From NCBI GenBank assembly GCA_002364755.1, contig DEZI01000005.1:211791-275790 (forward strand): 64,000 nt of DNA, given 5' to 3'. Origin of the DNA: Stenotrophomonas maltophilia (GTDB lineage Bacteria > Pseudomonadota > Gammaproteobacteria > Xanthomonadales > Xanthomonadaceae). The translations under genes and the position numbers were made by a program. Shown one piece after another: positions 43,691 through 52,621 of this stretch; the first letter of the stretch is position 1, and each line of letters opens with the position of its first letter. Under the pieces are notes generated by a model, which saw nothing but the letters and a program-made list of their open reading frames with translations, was not told where the DNA came from and ran no database searches.

Positions 43691-45057
43691 CAGTGTGCGC
43701 CCTCCAGGACCGGTAGCTGCGCGTGGATCTGCGCTTCCAGCGTGGCCCAGTCGATGTTGTCCAGTGAATCATGGCCGGCCGTGGCCGCTACCAGCAGGTC
43801 GCGCTGGATCTCCGTGCGGCGCAGCGCTTCGGCATACGGCGTGTGCAGGAAGGTGACCATGGTGTAGTGCGGCACGAAGCGCGTCGGCCAGCGCCGCTGC
43901 AGCTCCTGTTCCAGCTCGCGCTGCAGCAGGAAGGCCGGGTCGGCCACGCGGTCGCGCATTTCCAGGTAGTTCTCCAGCGCCATCTGCTGGATCGCGCGCG
44001 CGTTCGGCTTGCGCTCGGCCTCGAAGGCAGCGAAGGCGCCTTCCAGGTCGTCGGCCTCCTGCAGGTGGCGGGCCAGTGCCACGCAGTCCTCGAAGGCGCA
44101 GTTCATGCCCTGGCCGTGGAAGGGCACCATCGCGTGCGCGGCATCGCCGATCAGCACGGCGCGGCCGGCCTGGTGCCAGCGATCCAGGGTGAGCGTGCCG
44201 AGCAGGCCGGGCGGATGCTGTTCCCAGTCCGCGCGCAGGTTCGGGATCAGCGGCAGCGTATCGGCAAACTCGCGGGCGAACAGTGCCTCGGCCTGCGCAC
44301 CAGTGTTGACCGTGGCAAAGCTGGGGTCGCCCTTGTTCGGCAGGAACAACGTGACGGTGAAGGTGCCTTCGTGGTTGGGCAGGGCGATGCACATGTAGTG
44401 GCCGCGTGGCCAGATGTGCAGCGCATTGCGCTCGATGCGGAAGCTGCCGTCGGCCGCAGGCGGGATTTCCAGTTCCTTGTAGGAATGGTCGAGGAAGGCG
44501 ATGTCCTCACCCAGTGGCGCACGCCGGTTCATTGCACCGCGCAGCGCCGAACCGGCGCCGTCGGCGCCGATCAACGTGTCGAAATGGATGTCGTGCGGGC
44601 TGTCGTCGCGGTCATCGATGAAGCGGGCGTAGCCGGCATCGAAATCGACGGTGTGCAGGCGGCGGTGGAAGTGCACGGTGGCGCCGGCCTGCTCGGCCAG
44701 TTCCAGCAGCGTGGTGTTCAGGTCGCTGCGGTGGATCGACCAGATCACTTCGCTGTCGTCGCGCCCGTAGCGCTGCAGCTGCGGTTCGCCCTCACGCGGG
44801 TGCACCATGCGCCCGCGCATCATCACCGCGCGGGCCATCACCTCGCCTTCCACGCCGGCCTGGCGCAGCGCGTTACGGCCGCGTTCGGCCAGCGCCAGGT
44901 TGATCGAGCGGCCGCTTTCGTAGTCGGCTACGCGCGGATCGCCGCGGCGCTCGTACAGGGTGATGCGCCAACCCTGCCGTGACAGCAGGATGGCCAGCAG
45001 GGAGCCGGCCAGGCCGGCACCGATGATGCTCAAGGAGCGGGATGCGTGTGCGATCAA
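43690..45057 (-). CDS. kmo: Kynurenine 3-monooxygenase
   Basis: FAD-dependent hydroxylase converting L-kynurenine to 3-hydroxykynurenine on the way to quinolinate and NAD. The 455 residues include the FAD Rossmann motif SIIGAGLAGSLLAILLSRQGW (about 9-29), the KMO signature DYESGRSINLALAERGRNALR and the FAD ribityl motif IGDAAHAMVPFHGQGMNCAFEDC. It resembles other xanthomonad KMOs. kynU is 31 bases upstream on the same strand. Confidence 0.95.
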   Translation of the reverse strand: MIAHASRSLSIIGAGLAGSLLAILLSRQGWRITLYERRGDPRVADYESGRSINLALAERGRNALRQAGVEGEVMARAVMMRGRMVHPREGEPQLQRYGRDDSEVIWSIHRSDLNTTLLELAEQAGATVHFHRRLHTVDFDAGYARFIDDRDDSPHDIHFDTLIGADGAGSALRGAMNRRAPLGEDIAFLDHSYKELEIPPAADGSFRIERNALHIWPRGHYMCIALPNHEGTFTVTLFLPNKGDPSFATVNTGAQAEALFAREFADTLPLIPNLRADWEQHPPGLLGTLTLDRWHQAGRAVLIGDAAHAMVPFHGQGMNCAFEDCVALARHLQEADDLEGAFAAFEAERKPNARAIQQMALENYLEMRDRVADPAFLLQRELEQELQRRWPTRFVPHYTMVTFLHTPYAEALRRTEIQRDLLVAATAGHDSLDNIDWATLEAQIHAQLPVLEGAH

Positions 45058-45088
45058 CGGACTGTCCAGAAGCAGGGGAGGGGGCGGC

Positions 45089-46363
45089 TTAGAGGCCGGC
45101 CCAGGCTTCCACTTCCTCGACGAAATGGTGCACGTCCAGGTAGCGGTTGTAGAGCGGGGTGGGCGAGATGCGGATCACGTCCGGTTCGCGCCAGTCACCG
45201 AGCACGCCGATGGCGCGCAGGTGTTCGAACAGGGCACGGCCACGTTCGCGGCCGGCGAGCACGCGCAAGGAGAGCTGGCAGCCGCGACGTTCCGGTTCGG
45301 ACGGGGTGACGATGTCCAGCACCTGCGGCAGGCGCGCGCGCACCAGTGCATCGAGCAGACCGGTCAGGGCCAGCGACTTGCGGCGCAGCGCTTCCATGCC
45401 GGCACGCTCGAACAGGTCCAGCGATGCGCGCAACGGGGCCAGGCCAAGGATCGGCGGATTGCTCAGCTGCCAGCCTTCGGCACCGATGGCCGGGTTAAAC
45501 TGCGGCGCCATCTGGAAGCGCGTCGCTTCATCGTGGCCCCACCAGCCGGCAAAACGCGGCAGGGTGGTGTCGCGGTGGTGACGTTCGTGCACGAAGGCAC
45601 CGGCCACGGCGCCCGGGCCACTGTTGAGGTACTTGTAGTGGCACCACACCGCGAAATCCGGCGCGACATCGTGCAGGTGCAGCGGCAGGTTGCCGACCGA
45701 GTGGGCCAGGTCGAAACCGATGCGGGCGCCGTGCAGGCGCGCGAGGCGGGTGATCGCATCGAGGTCGAAGGCCTGGCCGGTGCGGTACTGCACGCCCGGC
45801 CAGAGCACCAGCGCCAGGCGCGCGCCGTGCTCGCCGATGGCACGCTCGATGGCGGCCATCGAGATCGTGCCGTTGGCTTCGTCCGGCTGCACTTCCACCA
45901 GGCAGTCCGCCGGGTCGAAACCGTGGAAGCGGATCTGCGCTTCGACCGCATGGCGGTCGGTCGGGAACGCGCCGGCTTCCATCAGGATGACCGGGCGCTC
46001 GGCGCTGGGGCGGTAGAAGCTGACCATCATCAGGTGCAGGTTCACGCTCAGCGTGTTCATCGCCACCACTTCGCTGGGCAGCGCGCCGACCACGCGGGCC
46101 AGCTGTGCGCTGACCAGGCGGTGGTAGGACAGCCACTGGGTGGGGCCGGTGAAGTGGCCTTCCACGGCCAGCTCGCCCCACTGCTTCATCACTTCCTGCA
46201 CGGCGGCCTGCGCGCCACGCGGCTGCAGGCCCAGCGAGTTGCCGACGAAGTAGGTCTGTTCACCGCCGCCATGGCGCGGAACCAGGAATTCGTTACGCAG
46301 CGGGCGCAGCGGATCGGCGGCGTCCAGGGCGATGGCGTGGGTGCGGCTGAGCAGGTCGGACAT
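45089..46363 (-). CDS. kynU: Kynureninase
   Basis: PLP enzyme that splits 3-hydroxykynurenine to 3-hydroxyanthranilate and alanine. The 424-residue product (start at 46363, MSDLLSRTHAIALDAADPLRPLRNEF) has the PLP-lysine region FAVWCHYKYLNSGPGAVAGAFVHE and the phosphate-binding MNTLSVNLHLMMVSFYRP. A longer upstream start would pass through a SMAG repeat and is rejected. It lies between haaO and kmo, all on one strand. Confidence 0.95.
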   Translation of the reverse strand: MSDLLSRTHAIALDAADPLRPLRNEFLVPRHGGGEQTYFVGNSLGLQPRGAQAAVQEVMKQWGELAVEGHFTGPTQWLSYHRLVSAQLARVVGALPSEVVAMNTLSVNLHLMMVSFYRPSAERPVILMEAGAFPTDRHAVEAQIRFHGFDPADCLVEVQPDEANGTISMAAIERAIGEHGARLALVLWPGVQYRTGQAFDLDAITRLARLHGARIGFDLAHSVGNLPLHLHDVAPDFAVWCHYKYLNSGPGAVAGAFVHERHHRDTTLPRFAGWWGHDEATRFQMAPQFNPAIGAEGWQLSNPPILGLAPLRASLDLFERAGMEALRRKSLALTGLLDALVRARLPQVLDIVTPSEPERRGCQLSLRVLAGRERGRALFEHLRAIGVLGDWREPDVIRISPTPLYNRYLDVHHFVEEVEAWAGL

Positions 46364-46434
46364 GGTCGGGCAACAGGCTGCAACGGGGATGCCAGTGTAG
46401 CGCCTGGGGCCCGCGTGATGCCGCGCGGCGCGCT

Positions 46435-46499
46435 CGCCGGGCATGGTCCGGCGCTACCTGGGAATCACGCGTACCGGTAGCGCCGGGCCACGCCCGGCG
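46435..46499. repeat. Convergent SMAG pair inside the kynurenine gene set
   Basis: Unit 46435-46457 ends in CTAC; unit 46477-46499 opens with GTAG. Both have the CGCCGGGC stem. The pair ends five bases before the haaO stop codon region and lies between haaO and kynU. Confidence 0.82.
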
Positions 46500-46504
46500 A
46501 CGGT

Positions 46505-47026
46505 TCAGTCCGCCGCAGGCACCGGCAACGGGTCCACGTGCCCGCACTCACTGCAGGTGCGCAGTTCCAGGCTGGCCTGGTAACGCGCGAACACCTTGGG
46601 CAGGTCGGTCTCGATGTTCTGCAGCGGGAAATACTCTTCGTGCAGCTTGTGGTTGCAGCGCTCGCAATGCCAGATCACGCCGTCCTTCTCGTGCGGCAGG
46701 CGCTTGCGCTCGACCACCAGGCCGATGCCGCCGGGCGGGCGCCGCGGCGAATGCGGCACCTTGCCCGGCAGCAGGAAGATCTCGCCGGCGCGGATCGGGA
46801 TGTCACGCACCGCGCCGTCTTCCTGCACCTTCAGCACCATCTCGCCTTCAAGCTGGTAGAACCACTCCGGGCCTTCGTCGTAGTGGTAGTCGGTGCGCGA
46901 GTTCGGCCCGCCCACCACCATCACGATGAAGTCGCCGTTGTCGATCATCTTGTTGCCCACCGGCGGCTTCAGCAGGTGGCGGTGTTCTTCGATCCAGGCG
47001 TGCAGGTTGATCGTCGAGGCGAGCAT
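46505..47026 (-). CDS. haaO: 3-hydroxyanthranilate 3,4-dioxygenase
   Basis: Fe(II) cupin that opens 3-hydroxyanthranilate to the precursor of quinolinate for NAD synthesis. Of 173 residues, H48, E54 and H92 ([17 protein letters not shown] and GKVPHSP) are the catalytic iron ligands, and C121/C124 plus C158/C161 form a rubredoxin-like second iron site found in bacterial enzymes. With kynU and kmo it completes the kynurenine route from 3-hydroxykynurenine; tryptophan dioxygenase is not in the window. Confidence 0.96.
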   Translation of the reverse strand: MLASTINLHAWIEEHRHLLKPPVGNKMIDNGDFIVMVVGGPNSRTDYHYDEGPEWFYQLEGEMVLKVQEDGAVRDIPIRAGEIFLLPGKVPHSPRRPPGGIGLVVERKRLPHEKDGVIWHCERCNHKLHEEYFPLQNIETDLPKVFARYQASLELRTCSECGHVDPLPVPAAD

Positions 47027-47045
47027 GGTCGGTTTCCCTGGGAAG

Positions 47046-47708
47046 TCAGTCGCGCTTGCCCTGGCGCGGCACGTAGGACAGGGCCTTTTCGTAGGCCGGC
47101 TGCAGGTCTTCCTGCGAACCCACGTCGATGCCCATCTCGCGCACGCGGCCGTCCTTCAGGCTGTACACCCAGCCATGCACCATCAGTTTCTGACCGCGGG
47201 CCCAGGCGTCCTGCACGATGGTCGAGCGGCACAGGTTGGCGACCTGCTCGATCACGTTCAGTTCGCACAGGCGTGCGTGCTTGAGCTCGTCGGTCTCGAT
47301 GGCATCGATGATCGCGGTGTGCTTCTGCATTACATCGCCCACGTGGCGCAGCCAGTTGTCGGCCAGGCCGACGCGGGTGTTGTGCAGGCAGGCGTGCACG
47401 CCGCCGCAGCCGTAGTGGCCGACGATCAGGATGTGCTTCACCTTCAGCTGGTCCACCGCGTACTGCACCACGCTCAGGCAGTTCAGGTCGGTGTGGGCCA
47501 CGACGTTTGCCACGTTGCGGTGCACGAACACTTCGCCCGGCGCCATGCCGATGATCTGGTTGGCCGGCACGCGCGAATCGGAGCAGCCGATCCACAGGTA
47601 TTCCGGATGCTGCTGCTTGGCCAGCTGGTGGAAGAACTCAGGGTCTTCCTTTTCGATGCGGTCGGCCCAGTCGCGGTTGTTCTGCAGCAGCTTGTGGATG
47701 TCTTTCAT
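47046..47708 (-). CDS. can: Beta-class carbonic anhydrase
   Basis: Interconverts CO2 and bicarbonate. The 220-residue protein has the zinc ligands C42, H98 and C101 and the D44-R46 dyad (CSDSR at 42-46, GHYGCGG at 97-103), numbered as in E. coli Can. Start at 47708, where [22 protein letters not shown] begins the family. It is 19 bases upstream of haaO on the same strand. Confidence 0.95.
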   Translation of the reverse strand: MKDIHKLLQNNRDWADRIEKEDPEFFHQLAKQQHPEYLWIGCSDSRVPANQIIGMAPGEVFVHRNVANVVAHTDLNCLSVVQYAVDQLKVKHILIVGHYGCGGVHACLHNTRVGLADNWLRHVGDVMQKHTAIIDAIETDELKHARLCELNVIEQVANLCRSTIVQDAWARGQKLMVHGWVYSLKDGRVREMGIDVGSQEDLQPAYEKALSYVPRQGKRD

Positions 47709-47779
47709 GGTCGGGTCCCTGGCGTCGGGTGGGCGAGGAGCGTGGCCATCCGGCCGCGCCGTCGCGGGAAACAATGCGC

Positions 47780-48418
47780 TCAGTCGCTGGCGGCGGTCTG
47801 CGCGCGATGCCAGCGCATCCACTGCGCCAGCTCGGTGAAATGCGGGGTGTCGAGCTTTTCCAGTTCGGCGATCACCGCCTGCTGGTTGGCCTCGGGGTGG
47901 TTCTGGCTCAGTTTCAGTTTCAGCTGCACCTGTTCGACCTGGAAGCGGAAGCCGATGATGCCGCGCAGCTGGCGACGGTGGTCGTCACGCTGCGGCTCGA
48001 ACTGCCAGTCCTGGCCGACGCTGGCTTCGAAGCGGTCGCCGATGTCGGAGACCAGCTGGGCCAGTTCGTCGGTGTCGTCGAAGCGCTGCAGCTGGCCGCG
48101 CAGTTCGGCGGCGGCGTAGTTCCAGGTCGGCACGCGCGAGGCGGCTTCCTTGTCCGGGTACCAGCTGGCCGACACATAGCCGTGCGGGCCGTCGACCAGC
48201 ACCTTGGCCGCGCCGTCGTGGCGCGACTGCGGGTTGGCGCGGGCCCAGTGGCCGCGCAGTTCCACCTGGTTTCCGTCGCGCCGGTACAGCACCGGCATCC
48301 GGGTCAGTTCGGGCAGTCCGTCGGCGGCGGTGGTCAGCACGGTGACGAACGGATCACGCGCCAGCAGGCGATCGAGCCACAGCAGGTCGGTCTCGGCGAA
48401 GTCGCGCGGGGTGAACAT
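47780..48418 (-). CDS. PaiB-like FMN-binding protein
   Basis: A 212-residue protein with the split-barrel FMN-binding fold of the PaiB family (FMN-binding negative transcriptional regulator). MFTPRDFAETDLLWLDRLLARDPFVTVLTTAADGLPELTRMPVLY and the conserved SASWYPDKEAASRVPTWNYAAAE are the family signatures; the C-terminal GFRFQVEQVQLKLKLSQNHPEANQQAVI also fits. In Bacillus PaiB affects protease and sporulation genes; a direct DNA-binding role has not been shown here. It precedes can by 71 bases. Confidence 0.88.
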   Translation of the reverse strand: MFTPRDFAETDLLWLDRLLARDPFVTVLTTAADGLPELTRMPVLYRRDGNQVELRGHWARANPQSRHDGAAKVLVDGPHGYVSASWYPDKEAASRVPTWNYAAAELRGQLQRFDDTDELAQLVSDIGDRFEASVGQDWQFEPQRDDHRRQLRGIIGFRFQVEQVQLKLKLSQNHPEANQQAVIAELEKLDTPHFTELAQWMRWHRAQTAASD

Positions 48419-48428
48419 GGTTTGCGCC

Positions 48429-48743
48429 TCAGGCGCGCGCGCCCAGCGACTGGATCATGCGCCCGCGCAGGCCTTCATCGCTGCCGGCCTGCGGCGGCTG
48501 CACTTCGTGCAGGCTGAAGCCACGCACCAGCGCATCTTCCTCGTCCAGGCCGTCGTACTCGACGAACTCGGCGTCGAACAGCTGCGAACGGGCGGTGTCT
48601 TCGCTGTCATAGCTCAGCGTGTTGCCGTCGCTGTCGAGCACTTCGGCGGTGCCGGCCGGGCGCACGCGCAGGCGGGCCCAGATCAGGGTGTTGCCGAGGC
48701 TGGCCAGCCACCAGCTGTCACGTGCGTCGTTGTTGTCGTTCAT
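48429..48743 (-). CDS. Hypothetical 104-residue acidic protein
   Basis: MNDNNDARDSWWLASLGNTLIWARLRVRPAGTAEVLDSDGNTLSYDSEDTARSQLFDAEFVEYDGLDEEDALVRGFSLHEV, soluble and acidic with several W residues and no signal. It looks like a small beta-rich domain, possibly related to SlyX/YjbR-type or 'gene-neighbour of AsnS' families, but no family was recognised. It lies ten bases before the PaiB-like gene and seven after the membrane protein gene. Confidence 0.7.
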   Translation of the reverse strand: MNDNNDARDSWWLASLGNTLIWARLRVRPAGTAEVLDSDGNTLSYDSEDTARSQLFDAEFVEYDGLDEEDALVRGFSLHEVQPPQAGSDEGLRGRMIQSLGARA

Positions 48744-48750
48744 GTGTGCG

Positions 48751-49050
48751 TTACCAGAGCGAGACCAGCCAGAGCAGGGCGGCCATGCCCAGTCCGGCCA
48801 GCAGGGTCAGCAGCGATACCCAGGCCGGCGTCGCAAGCCCGGACAGCGAACGGTCCGGCTGCTGGCGGTAATCGCGGCGCAGCAGCCAGGCCAGGGCATC
48901 GGGCTTGAGGAAGGCGCCAGTGCCGAAGCGCGCGGCGAGCGCCGGATGGCGGTCGCGCACGTGCACCAGGGTCAATGGCCAGAAGATCACGAAGGCACTG
49001 AACCCGGCCACTGCGACGCCGACGAAACAGAGGGCGAAGAACAGGGTCAT
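48751..49050 (-). CDS. Hypothetical 99-residue membrane protein
   Basis: Two hydrophobic segments (LFFALCFVGVAVAGFSAFVIFWPLTLV near 3-29 and WVSLLTLLAGLGMAALLWLVSLW near 77-99) flank a basic loop (HVRDRHPALAARFGTGAFLKPDALAWLLRRDYRQQ). It resembles UspB-like proteins of about 110 residues, which is a weak inference. It sits 33 bases after asnS on the same strand. Confidence 0.65.
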   Translation of the reverse strand: MTLFFALCFVGVAVAGFSAFVIFWPLTLVHVRDRHPALAARFGTGAFLKPDALAWLLRRDYRQQPDRSLSGLATPAWVSLLTLLAGLGMAALLWLVSLW

Positions 49051-49083
49051 GGAAGCAGTACCTCCGTGGTCGTAGGGATGAGC

Positions 49084-50478
49084 TTAGAAGTCCGCGCTGC
49101 CCGGGGCACGCGGGTAGGGGATCGCATCGCGGATGTTGGACAGGCCGCAGACGTAGACCACCAGGCGCTCGAAGCCCAGGCCGAAGCCGGCGTGCGGCAC
49201 CGAACCGTAGCGGCGGAAATCGCGGTACCAGCTGTAGTGTTCGCGATCCAGGCCGAACTGGGCCATGCGCGCGTCCAGCACGTCCAGCCGCTCTTCGCGC
49301 TGGCTGCCACCGATGATCTCGCCGATGCCCGGGGCCAGCACGTCCATCGCGGCGACGGTCCTGCCGTCGTCGTTCAGGCGCATGTAGAAGGCCTTGATGT
49401 GCTCGGGGTAGTTGGTGACCACCACCGGGCGACCGACGTGTTCCTCGGTCAGCCAGCGCTCGTGCTCGGTCTGCAGGTCCAGGCCCCATTCGACCGGGAA
49501 GTCGAACTTCCTGCCCGACTTCTGCAGCAGGCTGACCGCATCGGTGTAGTCGATGCGCTCGAACGGTGCGTTGATGAAGTCTTCCAGCTTGGTGACCGCG
49601 TTCTTGTCCACGCGCTCGGCGATGAAGGCCAGGTCGTCACCGCGCTCGTTCAGCACGGCACGGAACAGGTACTTCAGGAACTCTTCGGCCAGACGCGCGT
49701 CTTCGGCCAGGTCGGCGAAGGCGATTTCCGGCTCGATCATCCAGAACTCCGCCAGGTGGCGGGTGGTGTGGCTGTTCTCGGCGCGGAAGGTCGGGCCGAA
49801 GGTGTAGACCTTGCTCAGCGCCAGGCAGTAGGCCTCGACGTTCAGCTGGCCGGACACGGTCAGGAAGGTTTCCTTCCCGAAGAAGTCGCGGCTGAAATCG
49901 ATCGCGCCCTTCTCGTCGCGCGGCAGGTTCACCATGTCCAGGGTGGACACGCGGAACATCTGGCCGGCGCCTTCGGCATCGGAGGTGGTGATGATCGGGG
50001 TGCTGATCCAGTTGAAGCCGTTCTCGTGGAAGAAACGGTGCACGGCCTGGGCCAGGCAGTTGCGGATGCGGGTGACCGCGCCGAACAGGTTGGTGCGCGG
50101 GCGCAGGTGCGCCACTTCACGCAGGAACTCCGGCGACATCGGCTTGGGCTGGATCGGGTAGGTGAGCGGGTCTTCGACCCAGCCGACCACTTCCAGCGCG
50201 CTGGCCTGGATCTCGAACGACTGGCCCTTGCCCTGCGACTTCACCAGGGTGCCGGTGGCGATGACCGAGCAGCCGCTGGTCAGGCGCTTGATCTCGTCGA
50301 AATTGGCCAGGGTGTCGTTGGCCACGACCTGGATCGGCGCGAAGCAGGAACCGTCGCTCACATTGACGAAGGCCAGATTCGCTGAACCGCGCACCGTGCG
50401 CACCCATCCGCGTACCGTGACTTCGCCACCTTCCGGGATCTTCCCGGCAAGCGCATGTTCAACGCTGACCACCGTCAT
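49084..50478 (-). CDS. asnS: Asparaginyl-tRNA synthetase
   Basis: Class II synthetase charging tRNA-Asn. The 464-residue protein has an N-terminal OB fold ([25 protein letters not shown]), motif 2 [24 protein letters not shown] and motif 3 [27 protein letters not shown]. The start at 50478 ([14 protein letters not shown]) is preferred to an in-frame ATG 13 codons earlier because its ribosome region is better and the family begins here. Divergent from the IscA-type gene. Confidence 0.97.
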   Translation of the reverse strand: MTVVSVEHALAGKIPEGGEVTVRGWVRTVRGSANLAFVNVSDGSCFAPIQVVANDTLANFDEIKRLTSGCSVIATGTLVKSQGKGQSFEIQASALEVVGWVEDPLTYPIQPKPMSPEFLREVAHLRPRTNLFGAVTRIRNCLAQAVHRFFHENGFNWISTPIITTSDAEGAGQMFRVSTLDMVNLPRDEKGAIDFSRDFFGKETFLTVSGQLNVEAYCLALSKVYTFGPTFRAENSHTTRHLAEFWMIEPEIAFADLAEDARLAEEFLKYLFRAVLNERGDDLAFIAERVDKNAVTKLEDFINAPFERIDYTDAVSLLQKSGRKFDFPVEWGLDLQTEHERWLTEEHVGRPVVVTNYPEHIKAFYMRLNDDGRTVAAMDVLAPGIGEIIGGSQREERLDVLDARMAQFGLDREHYSWYRDFRRYGSVPHAGFGLGFERLVVYVCGLSNIRDAIPYPRAPGSADF

Positions 50479-50575
50479 GACTTGAATCCTCTGCTGATCG
50501 ACTCGATCTGTGAACACGGGAGTTTACCGGTTGCAGCGTTCTGCTTGCGAGGCATTTTTCGCGACCCTGGCTCCT

Positions 50576-50581
50576 TATAAT
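50576..50581 (+). promoter_or_regulatory. -10 box of the IscA-type gene
   Basis: TATAAT, a perfect -10 match 27 bases before the ATG. No -35 with good spacing was identified, so it may need an activator or an extended -10. Confidence 0.6.
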
Positions 50582-50607
50582 GTCCCCGTACCCCTGGAGT
50601 GAGCCTC

Positions 50608-50946
50608 ATGGCCGTCAGCCTGACCCCCATCGCCTTCGAGCGCGTGCAGCGCTTTGTTGCCCAGACCCCCGGCGCCCTGGGCCTGCGCTTCGGCGTGACC
50701 AAGACCGGCTGCTCCGGCTGGGGCCACGTGACCGACCTGGCCCGTGAGGAGCGCGAGGGTGACACTGTGTTCGACCAGGAGGGCGTGAAGATCTACGTCG
50801 ACGCCAAGAGCCTGGCCCTGGTTGACGGCACCGTCATCGACTTCGGCAAGCACGGCCTGAGCGAGACCTTCACGTTCAGCAACCCGAACGCCACCGCCGA
50901 GTGCGGCTGCGGCGAGAGCTTCACCACAGACGCCGACAAGGCCTGA
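50608..50946 (+). CDS. iscA: A-type iron-sulfur carrier (IscA family)
   Basis: A 112-residue scaffold/carrier with the three conserved cysteines C35, C99 and C101 (TGCSGWGH and ECGCGES) that hold the [Fe-S] cluster. The length and the sequence GLRFGV...FDQEGVKIYVDAKSLALVDGTVIDFGKHGLSETFTFSNPNA match IscA more than ErpA. A few upstream residues were excluded because the ATG at 50608 has the family start. It stands alone, not inside an isc operon. Confidence 0.88.
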   Translation: MAVSLTPIAFERVQRFVAQTPGALGLRFGVTKTGCSGWGHVTDLAREEREGDTVFDQEGVKIYVDAKSLALVDGTVIDFGKHGLSETFTFSNPNATAECGCGESFTTDADKA

Positions 50947-50962
50947 GTCTGGTCCACGCGTC

Positions 50963-50985
50963 CGCCGGGCATGGCCCGGCGCTAC
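50963..50985. repeat. Single SMAG (CGCCGGGC stem) after iscA
   Basis: CGCCGGGC-atg-GCCCGGCG then CTAC. It may double as the 3' hairpin of iscA. Confidence 0.8.
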
Positions 50986-51007
50986 CGGTTCAGTTTCGCC
51001 GCCCCGG

Positions 51008-51036
51008 TTGCCCGGCACCCCCATCTGCGCCATAAT
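51008..51036 (+). promoter_or_regulatory. Promoter of rpsF operon
   Basis: TTGCCC (51008-51013) and CATAAT (51031-51036) with a 17-base spacer. The transcript would have a leader of about 95 bases that can fold into GC-rich stems. Confidence 0.7.
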
Positions 51037-51138
51037 GCGCGGCTTCCTGCCTTCCTGGCGGGAACCCTTGCCCCACCGCGGTATCCACGGCGGGGGGCTG
51101 TCCGGCCGCAAGGCCACATCCGAAAGGTAGAAAAAAAC

Positions 51139-51576
51139 ATGAGTCGTCATTACGAAATCGTGTTCATGGTCCACCCGGACCAGAGCGAGCAGGTCCCGGC
51201 CATGATCGAGCGCTACAAGTCGCTGGTCGAGAACGGCAACGGCACCATCCACCGTCTGGAAGACTGGGGCCGCCGCCAGCTGGCGTACCCGATCCAGAAC
51301 CTGGTGAAGGCGCATTACGTGCTGCTGAACATCGAAGCCGACCAGGCCGTTCTGAACGAACTGACCGAAAGCTTCCGCTTCAACGACGCCGTGCTGCGCA
51401 ACCTGGTCATCAAGCGTGACGAGGCTGACACCGAGCAGTCGCTGATCATGAAGAGCAAGGACGAGAAGGGTGACAAGCCCGAGCGTGGTGAGCGTCGTCG
51501 TCGTGATGACGAAGAAGGCGAAACCACCCCCGCCGCTGACAACGATGCCGGCGACGACGCCGCTTCGGCCGCCTAA
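51139..51576 (+). CDS. rpsF: Ribosomal protein bS6
   Basis: A 145-residue small-subunit protein. [52 protein letters not shown] matches E. coli S6. The C-terminal tail (about 107-145) has a basic [14 protein letters not shown] part and an acidic Ala-rich end, longer than the E. coli Glu tail; polyglutamylation by RimK is not evident. AAGGTAG lies before the ATG. S6 binds S18, encoded next. Confidence 0.97.
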
Positions 51577-51587
51577 GGAGCACTGAC

Positions 51588-51818
51588 ATGTCCAAGTTCT
51601 TCCGTCGCCGCAAGTTCTGCAAGTTCACCGCTGAAGGTGTCAAGGAGATCGATTACAAGGATCTCAACACCCTGCGCCAGTACCTGACCGAGAACGGCAA
51701 GATCGTGCCGAGCCGCGTCACCGGTACCAAGTCGAAGTACCAGCGTCAGCTGGCGACCGCCGTCAAGCGCGCTCGCTTCCTGGCCCTGATCCCGTACACC
51801 GACAACCACGACGTCTGA
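51588..51818 (+). CDS. rpsR: Ribosomal protein bS18
   Basis: A 76-residue protein with the family core [74 protein letters not shown] strong AAGGAG precedes the start. It follows rpsF by eleven bases. priB, which sits between rpsF and rpsR in E. coli, is absent. Confidence 0.98.
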   Translation: MSKFFRRRKFCKFTAEGVKEIDYKDLNTLRQYLTENGKIVPSRVTGTKSKYQRQLATAVKRARFLALIPYTDNHDV

Positions 51819-51923
51819 TGCCCGGCGGGGCGGCCCGGTGCCGCCCCCGCTGTGCCAGCTATTCGGACAGCCTTTGTTGCGGGGCATCGCCTCGCTAACG
51901 AATAACTTATCTGGAGCAATACC

Positions 51924-52376
51924 ATGCAGCTGATCCTTCTGCAGAAAGTCACCAACCTCGGCAACCTGGGCGACCTGGTCGACGTGAAGCCGGGCTATGG
52001 CCGTAACTTCCTCGTGCCGCAGGGCAAGGCCGTTCCGGCCACCGAGAGCAACAAGGCCGAGTTCGAAGCCAAGCGCGCCGAATACGAAGCCAAGGCCCAG
52101 GCTATCCACGCCGACGCTGACGCCCGCAAGGCCAAGCTGGAAGGCGCGAGCGTGACCATCGCCGCCAACGCTTCGACCGAAGGCAAGCTGTACGGCTCGG
52201 TCGGCGCCCGCGAAATCGCTGATGCCTTCACCGCTGCCGGCTTCGAGCTGAACAAGAGCGAAGTCATCCTGGGCGAAGGCGCCTTCCGCAACATTGGTGA
52301 GTACGACGTCCTGGTGCACCTGCACGCCGACGTCGAAACCACTGTCAAGGTTGTGGTTGAAGCCGAAAAGGCCTGA
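51924..52376 (+). CDS. rplI: Ribosomal protein bL9
   Basis: A 150-residue two-domain protein. The N-terminal signature [40 protein letters not shown] is characteristic of L9. A long helix (about 40-75) links it to the C-terminal domain. It follows rpsR after 105 bases with TGGAGC before the ATG. A strong terminator follows. Confidence 0.98.
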   Translation: MQLILLQKVTNLGNLGDLVDVKPGYGRNFLVPQGKAVPATESNKAEFEAKRAEYEAKAQAIHADADARKAKLEGASVTIAANASTEGKLYGSVGAREIADAFTAAGFELNKSEVILGEGAFRNIGEYDVLVHLHADVETTVKVVVEAEKA

Positions 52377-52406
52377 TCCCAAGCCGAAAGGCCTGGTGTC
52401 ACCAGA

Positions 52407-52439
52407 ACGGGCGCCCGCAAGGGTGCCCGTTTTGTTTTT
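52407..52439 (+). terminator. Terminator of the rpsF-rpsR-rplI operon
   Basis: A 10-bp stem (52407-52416 with 52421-52430, including one G-T pair), GCAA loop, then TTTGTTTTT. Confidence 0.92.
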
Positions 52440-52472
52440 GCGGGCCCCTGTGCGCACGGCCGGGCCCGGGGA

Positions 52473-52526
52473 ATGTTCCACGCCCCGTAGAACATGCCTC
52501 GTAGAACCGGCCCACATCGGTATACT
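52473..52526 (+). promoter_or_regulatory. Candidate smc promoter with upstream near-palindrome
   Basis: ATGTTCCAC-gcccc-GTAGAACAT (52473-52495, one mismatch) and a further GTAGAAC half-site at 52501 stand in front of TATACT (52521-52526). The spacing places the sites at about -25 to -50 of smc transcription. Confidence 0.5.
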
Positions 52527-52621
52527 CAGGGCGTCACGCCCGTTCCACGGCCAGCGATCCCAGCAGGATCAATGACTTGGAGGGTAAGCAGGCCGCTCGC
52601 CGGCCCCAGTCCGGAACCTCT

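Noticed and set aside
52577..52621. Upstream TTG start of smc
   Set aside because: The 15 extra residues are not found in SMC proteins; the ATG at 52622 starts directly at the conserved MRLSTIKLSGFKSF.
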